From Pelotomaculum terephthalicicum JT (GTDB lineage Bacteria > Bacillota > Desulfotomaculia > Desulfotomaculales > Pelotomaculaceae), in assembly GCF_022410535.1 (NCBI RefSeq), contig NZ_JAKNBL010000012.1:1-64000 (forward strand): 64,000 nucleotides of DNA, read 5' to 3'. Of this stretch, positions 44,184 through 52,719 are shown piece after piece. The notes under the pieces are model-generated. The model had not been told where the DNA came from, made no database searches, and saw only the letters and a program-made list of their open reading frames with translations. Each line of letters opens with the position of its first letter. Position 1 is the first letter of the stretch. The translations under genes and the position numbers were made by a program.

Positions 44184-45794
44184 TTAGCATCCGCAAGCGT
44201 ATGTCTTTTTCTTAACGGCAATATCAAATAACACTTTGACAAGATAGAAAAACAGCAACACGTTCAGTAGGGAGGCAATTATAAGAACAGGATTAAAAGA
44301 TACGAAATTTATCCCTTTGCTCGTCTCAAAAAGAACCAGATGCGTATTGATGTAAACAGTGGAGCTGAATCCGGCGGACAACAGCAGCAGCCTTTTATCC
44401 TTGAGGTAAATAAAAGCTAAAATTGACAGGGCGACAGCGGGAAACAAGTATCTTTCATGCATCCTGGTGGAAAACACGAACACACCCGCGATAAGGAGAA
44501 GCGCCGCCGCAAAAGCAAACGCCCTGCTGTTTCCTTTAATATAAATGAACCATGAAAAAGCCGTAATGATGACAATAAAAATCATCCCCCAGTTATGATA
44601 GCTTAACAGAAACATGGTTGTCGCGTCTTTTGCATAGTTTTTCCCAATCAAACTGAAGAAGTTGAACGCGTTAACGGAGGCATAGGGATACTCTCCCATA
44701 GTGTTTGAGAAGAGCTTGAAAATCCACAGCGCGTCTTTGGACAAGGCAAACGGCAGGATAATCATTGCAGCAGTACCCAAGGCGAAAGCTGCCGCCGTCA
44801 GGAAGCTTTTAAAGCTTTTTCCCCTGACCAGTTCAAAGAAAAGCACGGGCAGAAAAATAATTCCCTGCGGCTTCATCAACACGGCGGCCGTGAATAAGGC
44901 GGAAGCAAGGCCGATCTTTTTTTCCGACAGCATATACAAAGAAGATACGACAATAAAGGTGAAGAATGAATCCACCTGTCCCCAAAAGGTAGAATTGATC
45001 ATAACAGCCGGGTTGAAAGCATAAAAGGCGGATAACAGGATGCTGATTTCCCGGGACAGATATTTGCCGGCCAGCCTGTATATAAGATATGCCGTGGCGA
45101 TATCAGCCACTATTGACGGCAGCCTTAACAATAATGTATAGTACGGACTCATTGCCTGGACTCCGGCAGCCTTGCCGGCTAAAAACAAAATATACATGTA
45201 CAAGGGCGGGTAGTCGCTCGACCGGGAGCTTGCATAAACTTGAAAAAGATTATGCGCCGCGGCGGTGGCCCAGTTTTTGAAAAGACTCATGTCAAAAGGA
45301 TGCCCGTCTGTCAATGTGGCGGCGGAAATTCGCAAAAGCAGCCCCGCGCCGAGCATGGTGAATATTAATATTCTCTCATGGCCGGGGCGGATTTTCACCT
45401 TTTTGCGTACGAGAAAATAATATGCCGCGACGAAAACAGCCAAAAATACTGCTGCATATGCGATTAGTTGAGGAGAATACTTGATCCCCGCGCCGGTAAT
45501 CCCTCCCCGCATCCGTCCATTGGGAGGCGCCGTACGCTGGGTTGAGTCAATATTCGGCTGCCCTTCAGGCAATTGATTGGCCATCCCGGGCGGCCGGTTT
45601 CTTTCCCCCGGGAGGGCGTTGCCGGTTTCGGCGCCGCTTCTTTCCCCCGGGAGAAAATTACGGGTTTCCATTCCGCTTTGGCGTGAGGCGGCGTTACCGC
45701 TGTAGCTTCTTAACGAATAAAAGCATAATAATCCTGATGATATAAGTATTAACAGCAAGCTTATTTTCAATATATGCTTCTTCAAAAACATCAT
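44184..45794 (-). CDS. GT-C membrane glycosyltransferase (mannosyltransferase-like)
   Basis: 536 residues, one N-terminal helix, a Pro/Gly/Arg-rich stretch (about 45-100; e.g. FLPGERSGAETGNALPGERN) and about ten membrane helices. The SRSSDYPPLYMYILFLAG loop and the FNPAVMINSTFWGQVDSFF segment are typical of GT-C enzymes (GT87/PMT-like) that use polyprenyl-phosphate sugars outside the cell. It starts 8 bases after the gtrA stop, the last gene of a four-gene set. No strong ribosome site is seen. The sugar and acceptor are unknown. Confidence 0.72.
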   Translation of the reverse strand: MMFLKKHILKISLLLILISSGLLCFYSLRSYSGNAASRQSGMETRNFLPGERSGAETGNALPGERNRPPGMANQLPEGQPNIDSTQRTAPPNGRMRGGITGAGIKYSPQLIAYAAVFLAVFVAAYYFLVRKKVKIRPGHERILIFTMLGAGLLLRISAATLTDGHPFDMSLFKNWATAAAHNLFQVYASSRSSDYPPLYMYILFLAGKAAGVQAMSPYYTLLLRLPSIVADIATAYLIYRLAGKYLSREISILLSAFYAFNPAVMINSTFWGQVDSFFTFIVVSSLYMLSEKKIGLASALFTAAVLMKPQGIIFLPVLFFELVRGKSFKSFLTAAAFALGTAAMIILPFALSKDALWIFKLFSNTMGEYPYASVNAFNFFSLIGKNYAKDATTMFLLSYHNWGMIFIVIITAFSWFIYIKGNSRAFAFAAALLLIAGVFVFSTRMHERYLFPAVALSILAFIYLKDKRLLLLSAGFSSTVYINTHLVLFETSKGINFVSFNPVLIIASLLNVLLFFYLVKVLFDIAVKKKTYACGC

Positions 45795-45802
45795 TTGGCT
45801 GC

Positions 45803-46219
45803 TCAGGATACTTCACCCCTGGTTTTTTGGCTCTCCGCGAATACCCAGAGCCGGTTTCCCATAAAGTTCACAATGACGCCGGCAGCTGTGGCCGTTAACT
45901 TGCAGAGCCAAAGGTTGAGATGGTTTACATCGTGCAATACGGCTAACAGGCTGGACGACACCAGCAAGGAAATCCCGTTCACAACGATAAAACTCGCGGC
46001 TTCCTGGAGGTTGGCTTTTCTCGCCACCCGGAACGTCCACTTTCGATTGAGAAGGTAACTATTCACGACACCAGCCGAATAGGAAAGCACCTGGGCGAGC
46101 AAATACGGCACCCCGCAGAGATTCAAAAGGAAAAAGGCGGCAAAGTCCACCGCCGTATTGGCCACCCCGACGGTACAAAAGCGCAGAAACTGAATAGTCC
46201 TGTATTTATCAGAAAGCAC
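45803..46219 (-). CDS. GtrA/GtcA-family flippase-like protein
   Basis: 138 residues, four membrane helices, GtrA signature QFLRFCTVGVANTAVDFAAF, then SYLLNRKWTFRV and a late NFMGNRLWVF. Members flip, or help flip, undecaprenyl-phosphate sugars to the outer face of the membrane. It overlaps the GT2 gene by 11 bases. The order GT2, GtrA, GT-C matches the three-part glycosylation systems (CsbB/GtcA/YfhO or YkcC/YkcB) of Firmicutes that decorate wall polymers. Confidence 0.9.
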   Translation of the reverse strand: MLSDKYRTIQFLRFCTVGVANTAVDFAAFFLLNLCGVPYLLAQVLSYSAGVVNSYLLNRKWTFRVARKANLQEAASFIVVNGISLLVSSSLLAVLHDVNHLNLWLCKLTATAAGVIVNFMGNRLWVFAESQKTRGEVS

Positions 46220-47186
46220 TGTAAATCACCTCAATTTCATGCTCTGCATCTTCAACCTCCCGCTTGTTCCGGAGAATATACAGCGGCCGGTTTCTCGTCT
46301 CGTCGTAAATCCTGCCGACATACTCTCCGAGGATCCCCAAAACGATCAATATCACGCCGTCCGTCAGCAACAGGCAGGCGATAAGGGACGACCATCCGGC
46401 AGCCGCCCCGGTGTTGAATAATCCTTGAGCCAAAGAGACAACCAGGTAGATAAAACTGGCGAACGAAATCATGAAACCGAGATATGCGGCCAGCTTCAAC
46501 GGTTTGTGGGAGAAAGACGCAATCCCGTCCATCGAAAAGCGCAGCATTTTCTTCAGCGGGTATTTCGTTTCCCCCGCAAACCGTTCTTCCCGGACATACT
46601 CAACGGCTGTTGAACGGAAGCCTACCCAACTGACCAGGCCGCGGACGAAGCGGTTTTTCTCCCGGACGCCGCGCATGGCGTCGCACACTTTCCGGTCGAT
46701 CAGGCGGAAGTCGCCGGTATCCAGCGGAATATTTACTTCCGTCAGCGCGCGCAGAGTGCGATAGAACAAAGCGGCGGTCCATTTTTTGAACAGCGTCTCC
46801 CCTTTCCGTTTAGAACGCTGCGCATAGACGACTTCATAGCCCTCTTTCCACTTATCGATCATGAGCGGGATCAGCTCGGGCGGATCCTGCAAATCGGCGT
46901 CGATAATCACCACGGCATCCCCGCGGGCATAATCCATGCCCGCGGTAATAGCTATCTGATGGCCGAAATTACGCGAGAAATCAAGCAGCCGCACACATTT
47001 GTCCGACCCGGCAAAGCTCTCGATCAGTTCCGCCGTCCGGTCCCGGCTTCCATCGTTGACAAACAGCAATTCATACGGTTCACCGGTGGCTTCCATCACC
47101 CGCGTCAGCCGGCGATAGGTTTCCTCAACAACAGCCTCTTCGTTATAGACCGGAATGATAATGGTATATCGAACGTTTCTTTTCAT
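46209..47186 (-). CDS. GT2 polyprenyl-phosphate glycosyltransferase
   Basis: 325 residues from ATG 47186 (AAAGGATG upstream; a GTG directly before it is less likely). GT-A fold: TIIIPVYNEEAVVEETYRR, VNDGSRDRT, and the DXD-like VIIDADLQDPPELIP, then two C-terminal membrane helices. This is the DPM1/YkcC/CsbB plan that puts a sugar from a nucleotide onto undecaprenyl phosphate on the inner face. It partners with GtrA and the two GT-C enzymes on either side. Confidence 0.92.
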   Translation of the reverse strand: MKRNVRYTIIIPVYNEEAVVEETYRRLTRVMEATGEPYELLFVNDGSRDRTAELIESFAGSDKCVRLLDFSRNFGHQIAITAGMDYARGDAVVIIDADLQDPPELIPLMIDKWKEGYEVVYAQRSKRKGETLFKKWTAALFYRTLRALTEVNIPLDTGDFRLIDRKVCDAMRGVREKNRFVRGLVSWVGFRSTAVEYVREERFAGETKYPLKKMLRFSMDGIASFSHKPLKLAAYLGFMISFASFIYLVVSLAQGLFNTGAAAGWSSLIACLLLTDGVILIVLGILGEYVGRIYDETRNRPLYILRNKREVEDAEHEIEVIYSAF

Positions 47187-47199
47187 CACATCTCATCCT

Positions 47200-49335
47200 T
47201 TAGATATTGATTTCGTATAGTGTCTCACTGTTCCCCATGCCCATGGGACGGCCGCCTTGCGGGCTATCTTGGGCGGAGTTCGATTGCCATTCTTCTTTAG
47301 GAACCTCCGTGCCGTTGGCGCGGATCCAATCCATCACTTCGCTGCCGCCGCCTCTGCCGCCTGAGCCGGATGAAGGGATCAGGAAAAATTTCACCTTTTT
47401 ATCCGCCACCATTTGTGCCAGCTTCTCGGCTGTGAGAATGGGGTCCGAACCGCTGAACCCGCCCATGGCGACAACAGCTTGGCCGGTCTCGATAATATAA
47501 GATTCAGCCGTGGATGCCTCAGGAGTCATAAAGAGGTAGGCTTCCCCCGTATTGTTCCTGGTGACATACTCAAGCAGCTTGGTATTGATACTGCTTGAGT
47601 TCATGCCGCCGCCCATGCCCTGCCTTTGGCCGAAACCCTGCCGGCTTGGTCCGGCCTGCGGCAGCATGCTGTTGTCTCCATAAAGAAGCGGAGTGGCCGA
47701 CCAGTATAACGGCGCCGCCAGCAACACCAGCATCCCTGCTATCGCGGCAATCGACACCAGCTTTTCTTTCTTGGCGGCCAGCAGCAATAACAGCGCCAGC
47801 CCGGTTCCCGCGACTCCCATGCCGATTAACCAGCCCGCGCCGATTTGCTCTTGGTAGGGCTGCAGGATATATAGCTCAAAAGCCGTGGTAGCCAGCAACC
47901 CTGCCGGCAGCAGCCACCTTTTCCAGCCTTCTTTATTGCGGTACTGGTTCCATAGCTCTGCCCAGCCTGTTCCCGCCAGCGCCGCGACCGGCGGGGCGAG
48001 CATAATCAGGTAATATTGATGGAAGAAGCCCGCTACGCTGAAAAACACCATTGTCGGAAGCAGCCAGGCCAGCCAGAACAAGGCTTCCTTCTGTTTGGCA
48101 GTCAGCTTTCTCAGGCGCGTGCCGGCCAGCAGTCCCACGCAGGCGAACGCTACAAAGGGCAGCAGCCAACTGGCTTGCCCGGACAGTTCGGATTGGAGCA
48201 AACGCAGCGGCCCGGCCCGGCCGGTTCCGAACATACCGCCTCCGCCTCCGCCACCCTGCCCTGGCGGTCCACCCCCGCCTGGTGCCGGGCTTAGTCCTTC
48301 ATTAACCCCAGGGTAGCCCCCCGGGCTATTGTTTCCGTCAGGCTGCATCTGCTGCTGGTCGGGCATGTTGCTGCCAGCCTGCTGTACTTGCTGCCCGCCG
48401 GGCATATTGTCGCCATCCTGCCGCGTTTGCTGCCGGTCCGGCGTTACGTCCTCTTCCTGCCTTGTCTGCCGCTGGTCCGGCGGCGCGCCGCCGGATCCCA
48501 TGCCTCCCCTGCCCATTCCCTTCAAGCGGGCTATCCCGTTATAGCCGAAGGCAAGCTCCAATACAGAGTTTGTTTGGCTGCCGCCGATGTACGGCCGGTT
48601 TTTCTCTGGGATCATATCAACAACCACCGCATAGGACAGGGTTACCACAGACATGACAACCGTCGCCGCCGCAAGCACAGCCAGTTTCTTTTTCCACCCG
48701 GTTTTGAAAGCCAGCAGGTAAAACACGTAAAAAGCCGGAACAACCATGTAAGCTTGCAGCATTTTCATATTGAAGCCCACGCCGATCATGGCGAAAGCGC
48801 CCAAGAGCCAAGCCAACTTTTGATTGTTGACCGCCCGGAACAACATCCAAGTGGCCAGAAGGAGGGTAAATACCAACAAGCTGTCAATATTATTTGTTCG
48901 ACTCACCGCGACGGCAATCGGAGTACACGCCATTACCAGACTGGCCAGCCGGGCAGCCGTTTTGCCGTACGTCGGCTTGACCAGAATATACATCAGCAAT
49001 ACGGAACCAACGCCGGCCAAAGCCTGCGGAAGAATCACGCTCCATCCGTGCACCCCGAAAATATAGGCGAACAACGTCTGAACCCAAAACGTGACCGGCG
49101 GTTTATCCACCGTGACGTAACCGCCCGGATCAAGAGAAGCGTAGAAAAAATTGTGCCAGCTCTGCAGCATGCTGGTTACCGCCGCAGTATAATAAGCGTT
49201 GGCGTACTGCTCATTCCAGATTTTATAAATATTCAAGAAAGCGGCCAGTAAAGCAATGCCGATCAGGATAAAATCCAAACGTTGAAGTTTCCCCGGTTTT
49301 ATTTTGATCTCCCCCTCTTGCGAGCAACCCCGCAT
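47200..49335 (-). CDS. GT39 (YkcB-like) membrane glycosyltransferase
   Basis: 711 residues. Eleven or so membrane helices with the PMT_2 motif LDPGGYVTVDKPPVTFWVQ in the first outside loop. A low-complexity insert (about 270-375), rich in Gln, Gly and Pro with repeats like DRQQTRQDGDNMPGGQQ, splits the membrane part, and a long soluble C-terminal domain follows (about 580-711). This matches YkcB-type enzymes that move a sugar from a lipid carrier to a surface acceptor. The start is uncertain: ATG 49335 has no ribosome site, while AGAGGGGGAG lies inside the frame before an ATC and ATA. Confidence 0.85.
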   Translation of the reverse strand: MRGCSQEGEIKIKPGKLQRLDFILIGIALLAAFLNIYKIWNEQYANAYYTAAVTSMLQSWHNFFYASLDPGGYVTVDKPPVTFWVQTLFAYIFGVHGWSVILPQALAGVGSVLLMYILVKPTYGKTAARLASLVMACTPIAVAVSRTNNIDSLLVFTLLLATWMLFRAVNNQKLAWLLGAFAMIGVGFNMKMLQAYMVVPAFYVFYLLAFKTGWKKKLAVLAAATVVMSVVTLSYAVVVDMIPEKNRPYIGGSQTNSVLELAFGYNGIARLKGMGRGGMGSGGAPPDQRQTRQEEDVTPDRQQTRQDGDNMPGGQQVQQAGSNMPDQQQMQPDGNNSPGGYPGVNEGLSPAPGGGGPPGQGGGGGGGMFGTGRAGPLRLLQSELSGQASWLLPFVAFACVGLLAGTRLRKLTAKQKEALFWLAWLLPTMVFFSVAGFFHQYYLIMLAPPVAALAGTGWAELWNQYRNKEGWKRWLLPAGLLATTAFELYILQPYQEQIGAGWLIGMGVAGTGLALLLLLAAKKEKLVSIAAIAGMLVLLAAPLYWSATPLLYGDNSMLPQAGPSRQGFGQRQGMGGGMNSSSINTKLLEYVTRNNTGEAYLFMTPEASTAESYIIETGQAVVAMGGFSGSDPILTAEKLAQMVADKKVKFFLIPSSGSGGRGGGSEVMDWIRANGTEVPKEEWQSNSAQDSPQGGRPMGMGNSETLYEINI

Positions 49336-49439
49336 GATGTCCCGGCTTTTTACATTACAATAATACCCCTTTTCCCTGAATTATCCCTTAACGGCAACTG
49401 AACATTGATTGAGTACCGGCTGAATATACCCTGAATAGG

Positions 49440-49517
49440 GAGGGGGTCAGGCTACTAACTTATTAACTTATTGACGAATTCGTCAATAAGTTAATAAGTT
49501 AGTAGCCTGACCCCCTC
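49440..49517. repeat. 78-bp perfect palindrome
   Basis: Two 39-base arms, 49440-49478 and 49479-49517, are exact reverse complements with no loop; the centre is GAATTC. The outer part reads GAGGGGGTCAGGCTACTAAC, the inner part repeats TTATTAACTTATTGACG. It supplies the last codons and stop of the kinase gene (49483). Its form fits a REP/RAYT or MITE-type mobile unit. As RNA it would also fold into a very stable hairpin and could terminate transcription. Confidence 0.9.
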
Positions 49518-50979
49518 TACTCTCTACTGTCGGCAACTCAATTCTAAATACGGCGCCAGAAGCGGAATTTTCGGCAGAGATCATTCCGTTGTGCTTTTCA
49601 ATCACATTTTTGCTGATAGCCAATCCGAGCCCGTAATTTCCTTTTTTACCCTTATAAAACCTCTCAAATATATATGGAAGTTCATTCTCTTCAAAACCGG
49701 AACCGTCATCAGAAATTTTAATTTCTACTCTGTTATTTTCAATAATATTTAACAAGATCTCAATAGTACTATTTGCATATCGTATGCAGTTACTGATTAT
49801 ATTTGTAATCGCACGAGAAATCTTTTCTTCATCCGCATAAATTTCAATATTTTTATCGAGTTCATTTGAAGTAATTTTTTTGTTGCTATTAACGGCAATT
49901 CCACTCATACGATCAATACAAGTATCAATTAATTTATTAAAATTCAAATTGTCAAAGTGATAATTTTCCTCTATTGCATCAAGGCGTGATAAATATAGCA
50001 GATCTTCCACCAGATTGGTCATACGCCTGGTTTCACCGATTATTATATCGGCAGCGGCATCACTATCAACAACGTCATATTTGATGCCTTCGGCGTAACT
50101 CTGAATAGACATAAGCGGTGTTCTGAATTCATGGGATACATTTTGCAGAAAAGTTTTCTGTGCTTGATCATAAGTTTCAAGCTTTTCAGTCATAATATTA
50201 ATATTATTGACAAAATCGTGCAATTCATCATCTGCCTGCAAATAGATTTTAGCGCCGAAATTCCTTTCCGCTATAGCTCTGATATGTTGATTGAGAGAAA
50301 TAAAAACGGCAGATATTTTTTTTGACATCTGAGAAGAAAAGAGCGAAATAATCAAAGCCGAGAAAATCAGGATAACAAGCAGGATAATATTTATTCCCTT
50401 TTGCAACTGATTAACCTCTTGAAGACTGGAGTATATGATAATCCACCCTAATCCGAAAGAGTTCTTTTGAGATACCGGCTTGATAATTGCTATATATTCA
50501 GCACCGGATAAATGAAAGTTCAAGTATGATTCATCGTTAAAACTTTTTAACTTCATCTGGTCATTTATCTGGCTCAAGAGTTCAGCAGGAGGCTTGAAGG
50601 ATTCTTCCGGGAAAGGTGTTATTCTATTTTTATCTTTATCCAGTAAAATATAATCCGCATTCAAGACAGACAGAGGCTCTCTTAATGAACGGTCCAACAT
50701 AAAATAAAATCTGACAAGGTCATTATTGGGCGCATCAGGAAAAGGAGGCGGCGGATTAGGCTCTCTCTCAGGGCCCGGAAGTCCCGGAAAAAAGTCCGGT
50801 CCTTGCAGCAACGCAGTATCTTCAGTATGTGAGGCGATTCTATCCAACTGGCCAATAATCTCTTTTTCGATGTACTTTCGGACAGCAATATTAAATATTA
50901 TTGTTGTCAGGGTGATCAGCATGATGATTAAAACAAGGTTAAATTTAATAAGTCGCCATTTAATGGTGTTCCTCTTCAT
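49483..50979 (-). CDS. Membrane sensor histidine kinase
   Basis: 498 residues; ATG 50979 directly follows the regulator's stop. Two membrane helices (about 10-32 and 185-210) enclose an outside sensor with a Pro-rich PEREPNPPPPFPD stretch; HAMP follows, then HisKA with NVSHEFRTPLMSIQSYAEG and a HATPase with SDDGSGFEENE and GNYGLGLAI. OmpR-type partner at 50980. The last 12 or so residues (RGGQATNLLTY) come from the palindrome at 49440-49517, so the original C-terminus was replaced; the ATPase core ends before it and is probably unharmed. Confidence 0.92.
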   Translation of the reverse strand: MKRNTIKWRLIKFNLVLIIMLITLTTIIFNIAVRKYIEKEIIGQLDRIASHTEDTALLQGPDFFPGLPGPEREPNPPPPFPDAPNNDLVRFYFMLDRSLREPLSVLNADYILLDKDKNRITPFPEESFKPPAELLSQINDQMKLKSFNDESYLNFHLSGAEYIAIIKPVSQKNSFGLGWIIIYSSLQEVNQLQKGINIILLVILIFSALIISLFSSQMSKKISAVFISLNQHIRAIAERNFGAKIYLQADDELHDFVNNINIMTEKLETYDQAQKTFLQNVSHEFRTPLMSIQSYAEGIKYDVVDSDAAADIIIGETRRMTNLVEDLLYLSRLDAIEENYHFDNLNFNKLIDTCIDRMSGIAVNSNKKITSNELDKNIEIYADEEKISRAITNIISNCIRYANSTIEILLNIIENNRVEIKISDDGSGFEENELPYIFERFYKGKKGNYGLGLAISKNVIEKHNGMISAENSASGAVFRIELPTVESRGGQATNLLTY

Positions 50980-51687
50980 TTACCCTCTACCGATTGGCTT
51001 ATCCTGTATTTTAAAACCAAATCCCCACACTGTATCAATTTTTAGAATCGAACCAGCGTTAGAAAGCTTTTTTCGGATTCTTTTGATCATATCATCTGTC
51101 GCACGGGTCTCCACCACGTTTTCAAATCCCCACACTTTGTCAAGAAGTTCATTGCGGCTAACAGCTCTGTTTCTATTGATAGACAGATAATAGAGCAATG
51201 ATAATTCCATTCCTGTAAGTCCGATGTTTTTATTATTAATCTCAGCCGTTTTGGTATCAGGATTTATTGAAATATCTAAAATCTTAACAATGTGATTACT
51301 TCCTACGTTGCTTTTATCAAATTCAATTCTCCGAAAAACACTTTTTACTCTGGCAATAAGTTCCATAGGACTAAGCGGTTTTGTAAGATAATCATCGCTT
51401 CCCAGGGTAAGCCCGGCTACCTTGTCGGATTCGGTATCTTTGGCAGACACAATAATAATCGGCACATTACTTTTTTGGCGGATTAGTGAACAAACAGTAT
51501 ATCCATCCATCTCAGGCATCATGATGTCTATTATGAGCATATCTGCCGGTCTGAAACTAAAAGCCTCAAGAATGGCGCGTCCATTATAGAAAGCTTCAAC
51601 ATCATACCCTTCTTTAATAAGAAATGATTTTATTATATTACAAATATTGATCTCATCATCTGCAACATATATTAATTTTTTATTCAT
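50980..51687 (-). CDS. OmpR/PhoB-type response regulator
   Basis: 235 residues from ATG 51687, with GGTGAG upstream; the GTG at 51696 is less likely. Receiver (about 1-120): VADDEINICNI, MLIIDIMMPEMDGY with the phospho-Asp, PLSPMELIAR. Winged helix (about 135-230): LTGMELSLLYYLSINRNRAV and TDDMIKRIRKKL. It is cotranscribed with the kinase and probably controls genes of this region, such as the small repeat-protein gene that is divergent to it. Confidence 0.93.
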   Translation of the reverse strand: MNKKLIYVADDEINICNIIKSFLIKEGYDVEAFYNGRAILEAFSFRPADMLIIDIMMPEMDGYTVCSLIRQKSNVPIIIVSAKDTESDKVAGLTLGSDDYLTKPLSPMELIARVKSVFRRIEFDKSNVGSNHIVKILDISINPDTKTAEINNKNIGLTGMELSLLYYLSINRNRAVSRNELLDKVWGFENVVETRATDDMIKRIRKKLSNAGSILKIDTVWGFGFKIQDKPIGRG

Positions 51688-51980
51688 AAATATCACTCAC
51701 CCTAAATTATTTTACCATTTTATAAATGTAATTTCGCTGAAAAAACTTATTGCTTTAATTTTGCCACAGTTTGGCGGATATTTTTGCATTAAATATATAT
51801 ATAATGATAGGTTGGAAATTAAACGACGTAATTTGGCATATAAAGTTACAATCTTATTTTCTTGCCACAAGTTTGCCACATTACAGATATGTTGAGAAAA
51901 GCAACACCTGCCGATAATTATAATAGACGATAGCAGTATGCAAATTGAAAACTCGTCAAACCAATTTAATTATTATATTT

Positions 51981-52070
51981 ATTCGCAAGTTTGCGAATCA
52001 TCATTATATATATATTACTTTATTAAACCTAATAAATTAACTTGACAAGGAGGGTAGCGGAAATTTATAA
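51981..52070 (+). promoter_or_regulatory. Palindromic operator and promoter before the repeat-protein gene
   Basis: ATTCGCAA-GT-TTGCGAAT (51981-51998) is a perfect inverted repeat. TTGACA (52042-52047), 17 bases and TTATAA (52065-52070) form a promoter 28 bases before the ATG. The palindrome sits about 45 bases upstream of the -35 box, as expected for an activator site. The remaining 51688-51980 is AT-rich with no gene. Confidence 0.55.
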
Positions 52071-52097
52071 ACCATAATTTTAAGGAGGTAAAGGTAA

Positions 52098-52598
52098 ATG
52101 AATGCAATTCAAAGTGTCAGCGCCGCTAATTTTATGATGAACACGAAAGGCATTAATAACAAGAATGGACAAGACCCTTTTTTAACCGATGCGGCTAGTG
52201 TTTTAGGGCTTTCATACGACGAACTCTTGTCAGAATTGGAATCGGGTAAGGACTTAGACACCATCGTTACAGACCAAGGTTTGAGCGTGGATGAATTTCG
52301 TGAAAAGATGGATGAGCTGAACCCCAATAAAGGTCAAGCTGACAGTACTCGAGATGCGGCTCCGCCACCGCCGCCCGGCAAAGGAACCGATCAATTTTTG
52401 ACTGACGCGGCAAGCGTTTTAAACCTCTCATCCGAGGAGCTAACAGACCTGCTGGAATCAGGCAAGGACTTACAAACAATAATTGAGGAACAAGGTTTGA
52501 CCATGGAAGATTTTCAAAAACAGATGTACGAACTTTTCAACAGCCATCAAGCCGCTAACGTCGATCAGGTTGGCAACATAGTTAATGAAACAGTCTAA
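52098..52598 (+). CDS. Small protein with two helical repeats
   Basis: 166 residues, with a consensus AAGGAGG before the ATG. Two copies of a segment of about 45 residues, FLTDAASVLGLSYDELLSEL and FLTDAASVLNLSSEELTDLL at their starts, each followed by ESGKDL and an EQGL/DQGL turn, joined by a Pro-rich linker (APPPPPGKG). Similar short repeats occur in Firmicute envelope proteins, but no signal peptide or membrane helix is visible. It lies between two kinase/regulator pairs, with its own operator. A stress or envelope role under their control is only a guess. Confidence 0.7.
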   Translation: MNAIQSVSAANFMMNTKGINNKNGQDPFLTDAASVLGLSYDELLSELESGKDLDTIVTDQGLSVDEFREKMDELNPNKGQADSTRDAAPPPPPGKGTDQFLTDAASVLNLSSEELTDLLESGKDLQTIIEEQGLTMEDFQKQMYELFNSHQAANVDQVGNIVNETV

Positions 52599-52719
52599 TT
52601 AAAACTAAACAAGAAAACACCACGCTGGAAGGCAAGCGGGGGCGGTTCTTGCCGCCGCCATGAACAGGCAGAAACAAGAGCTGTCCCCCCATTGCCTCTT
52701 CGCCCCTTGAGAACCGTTT

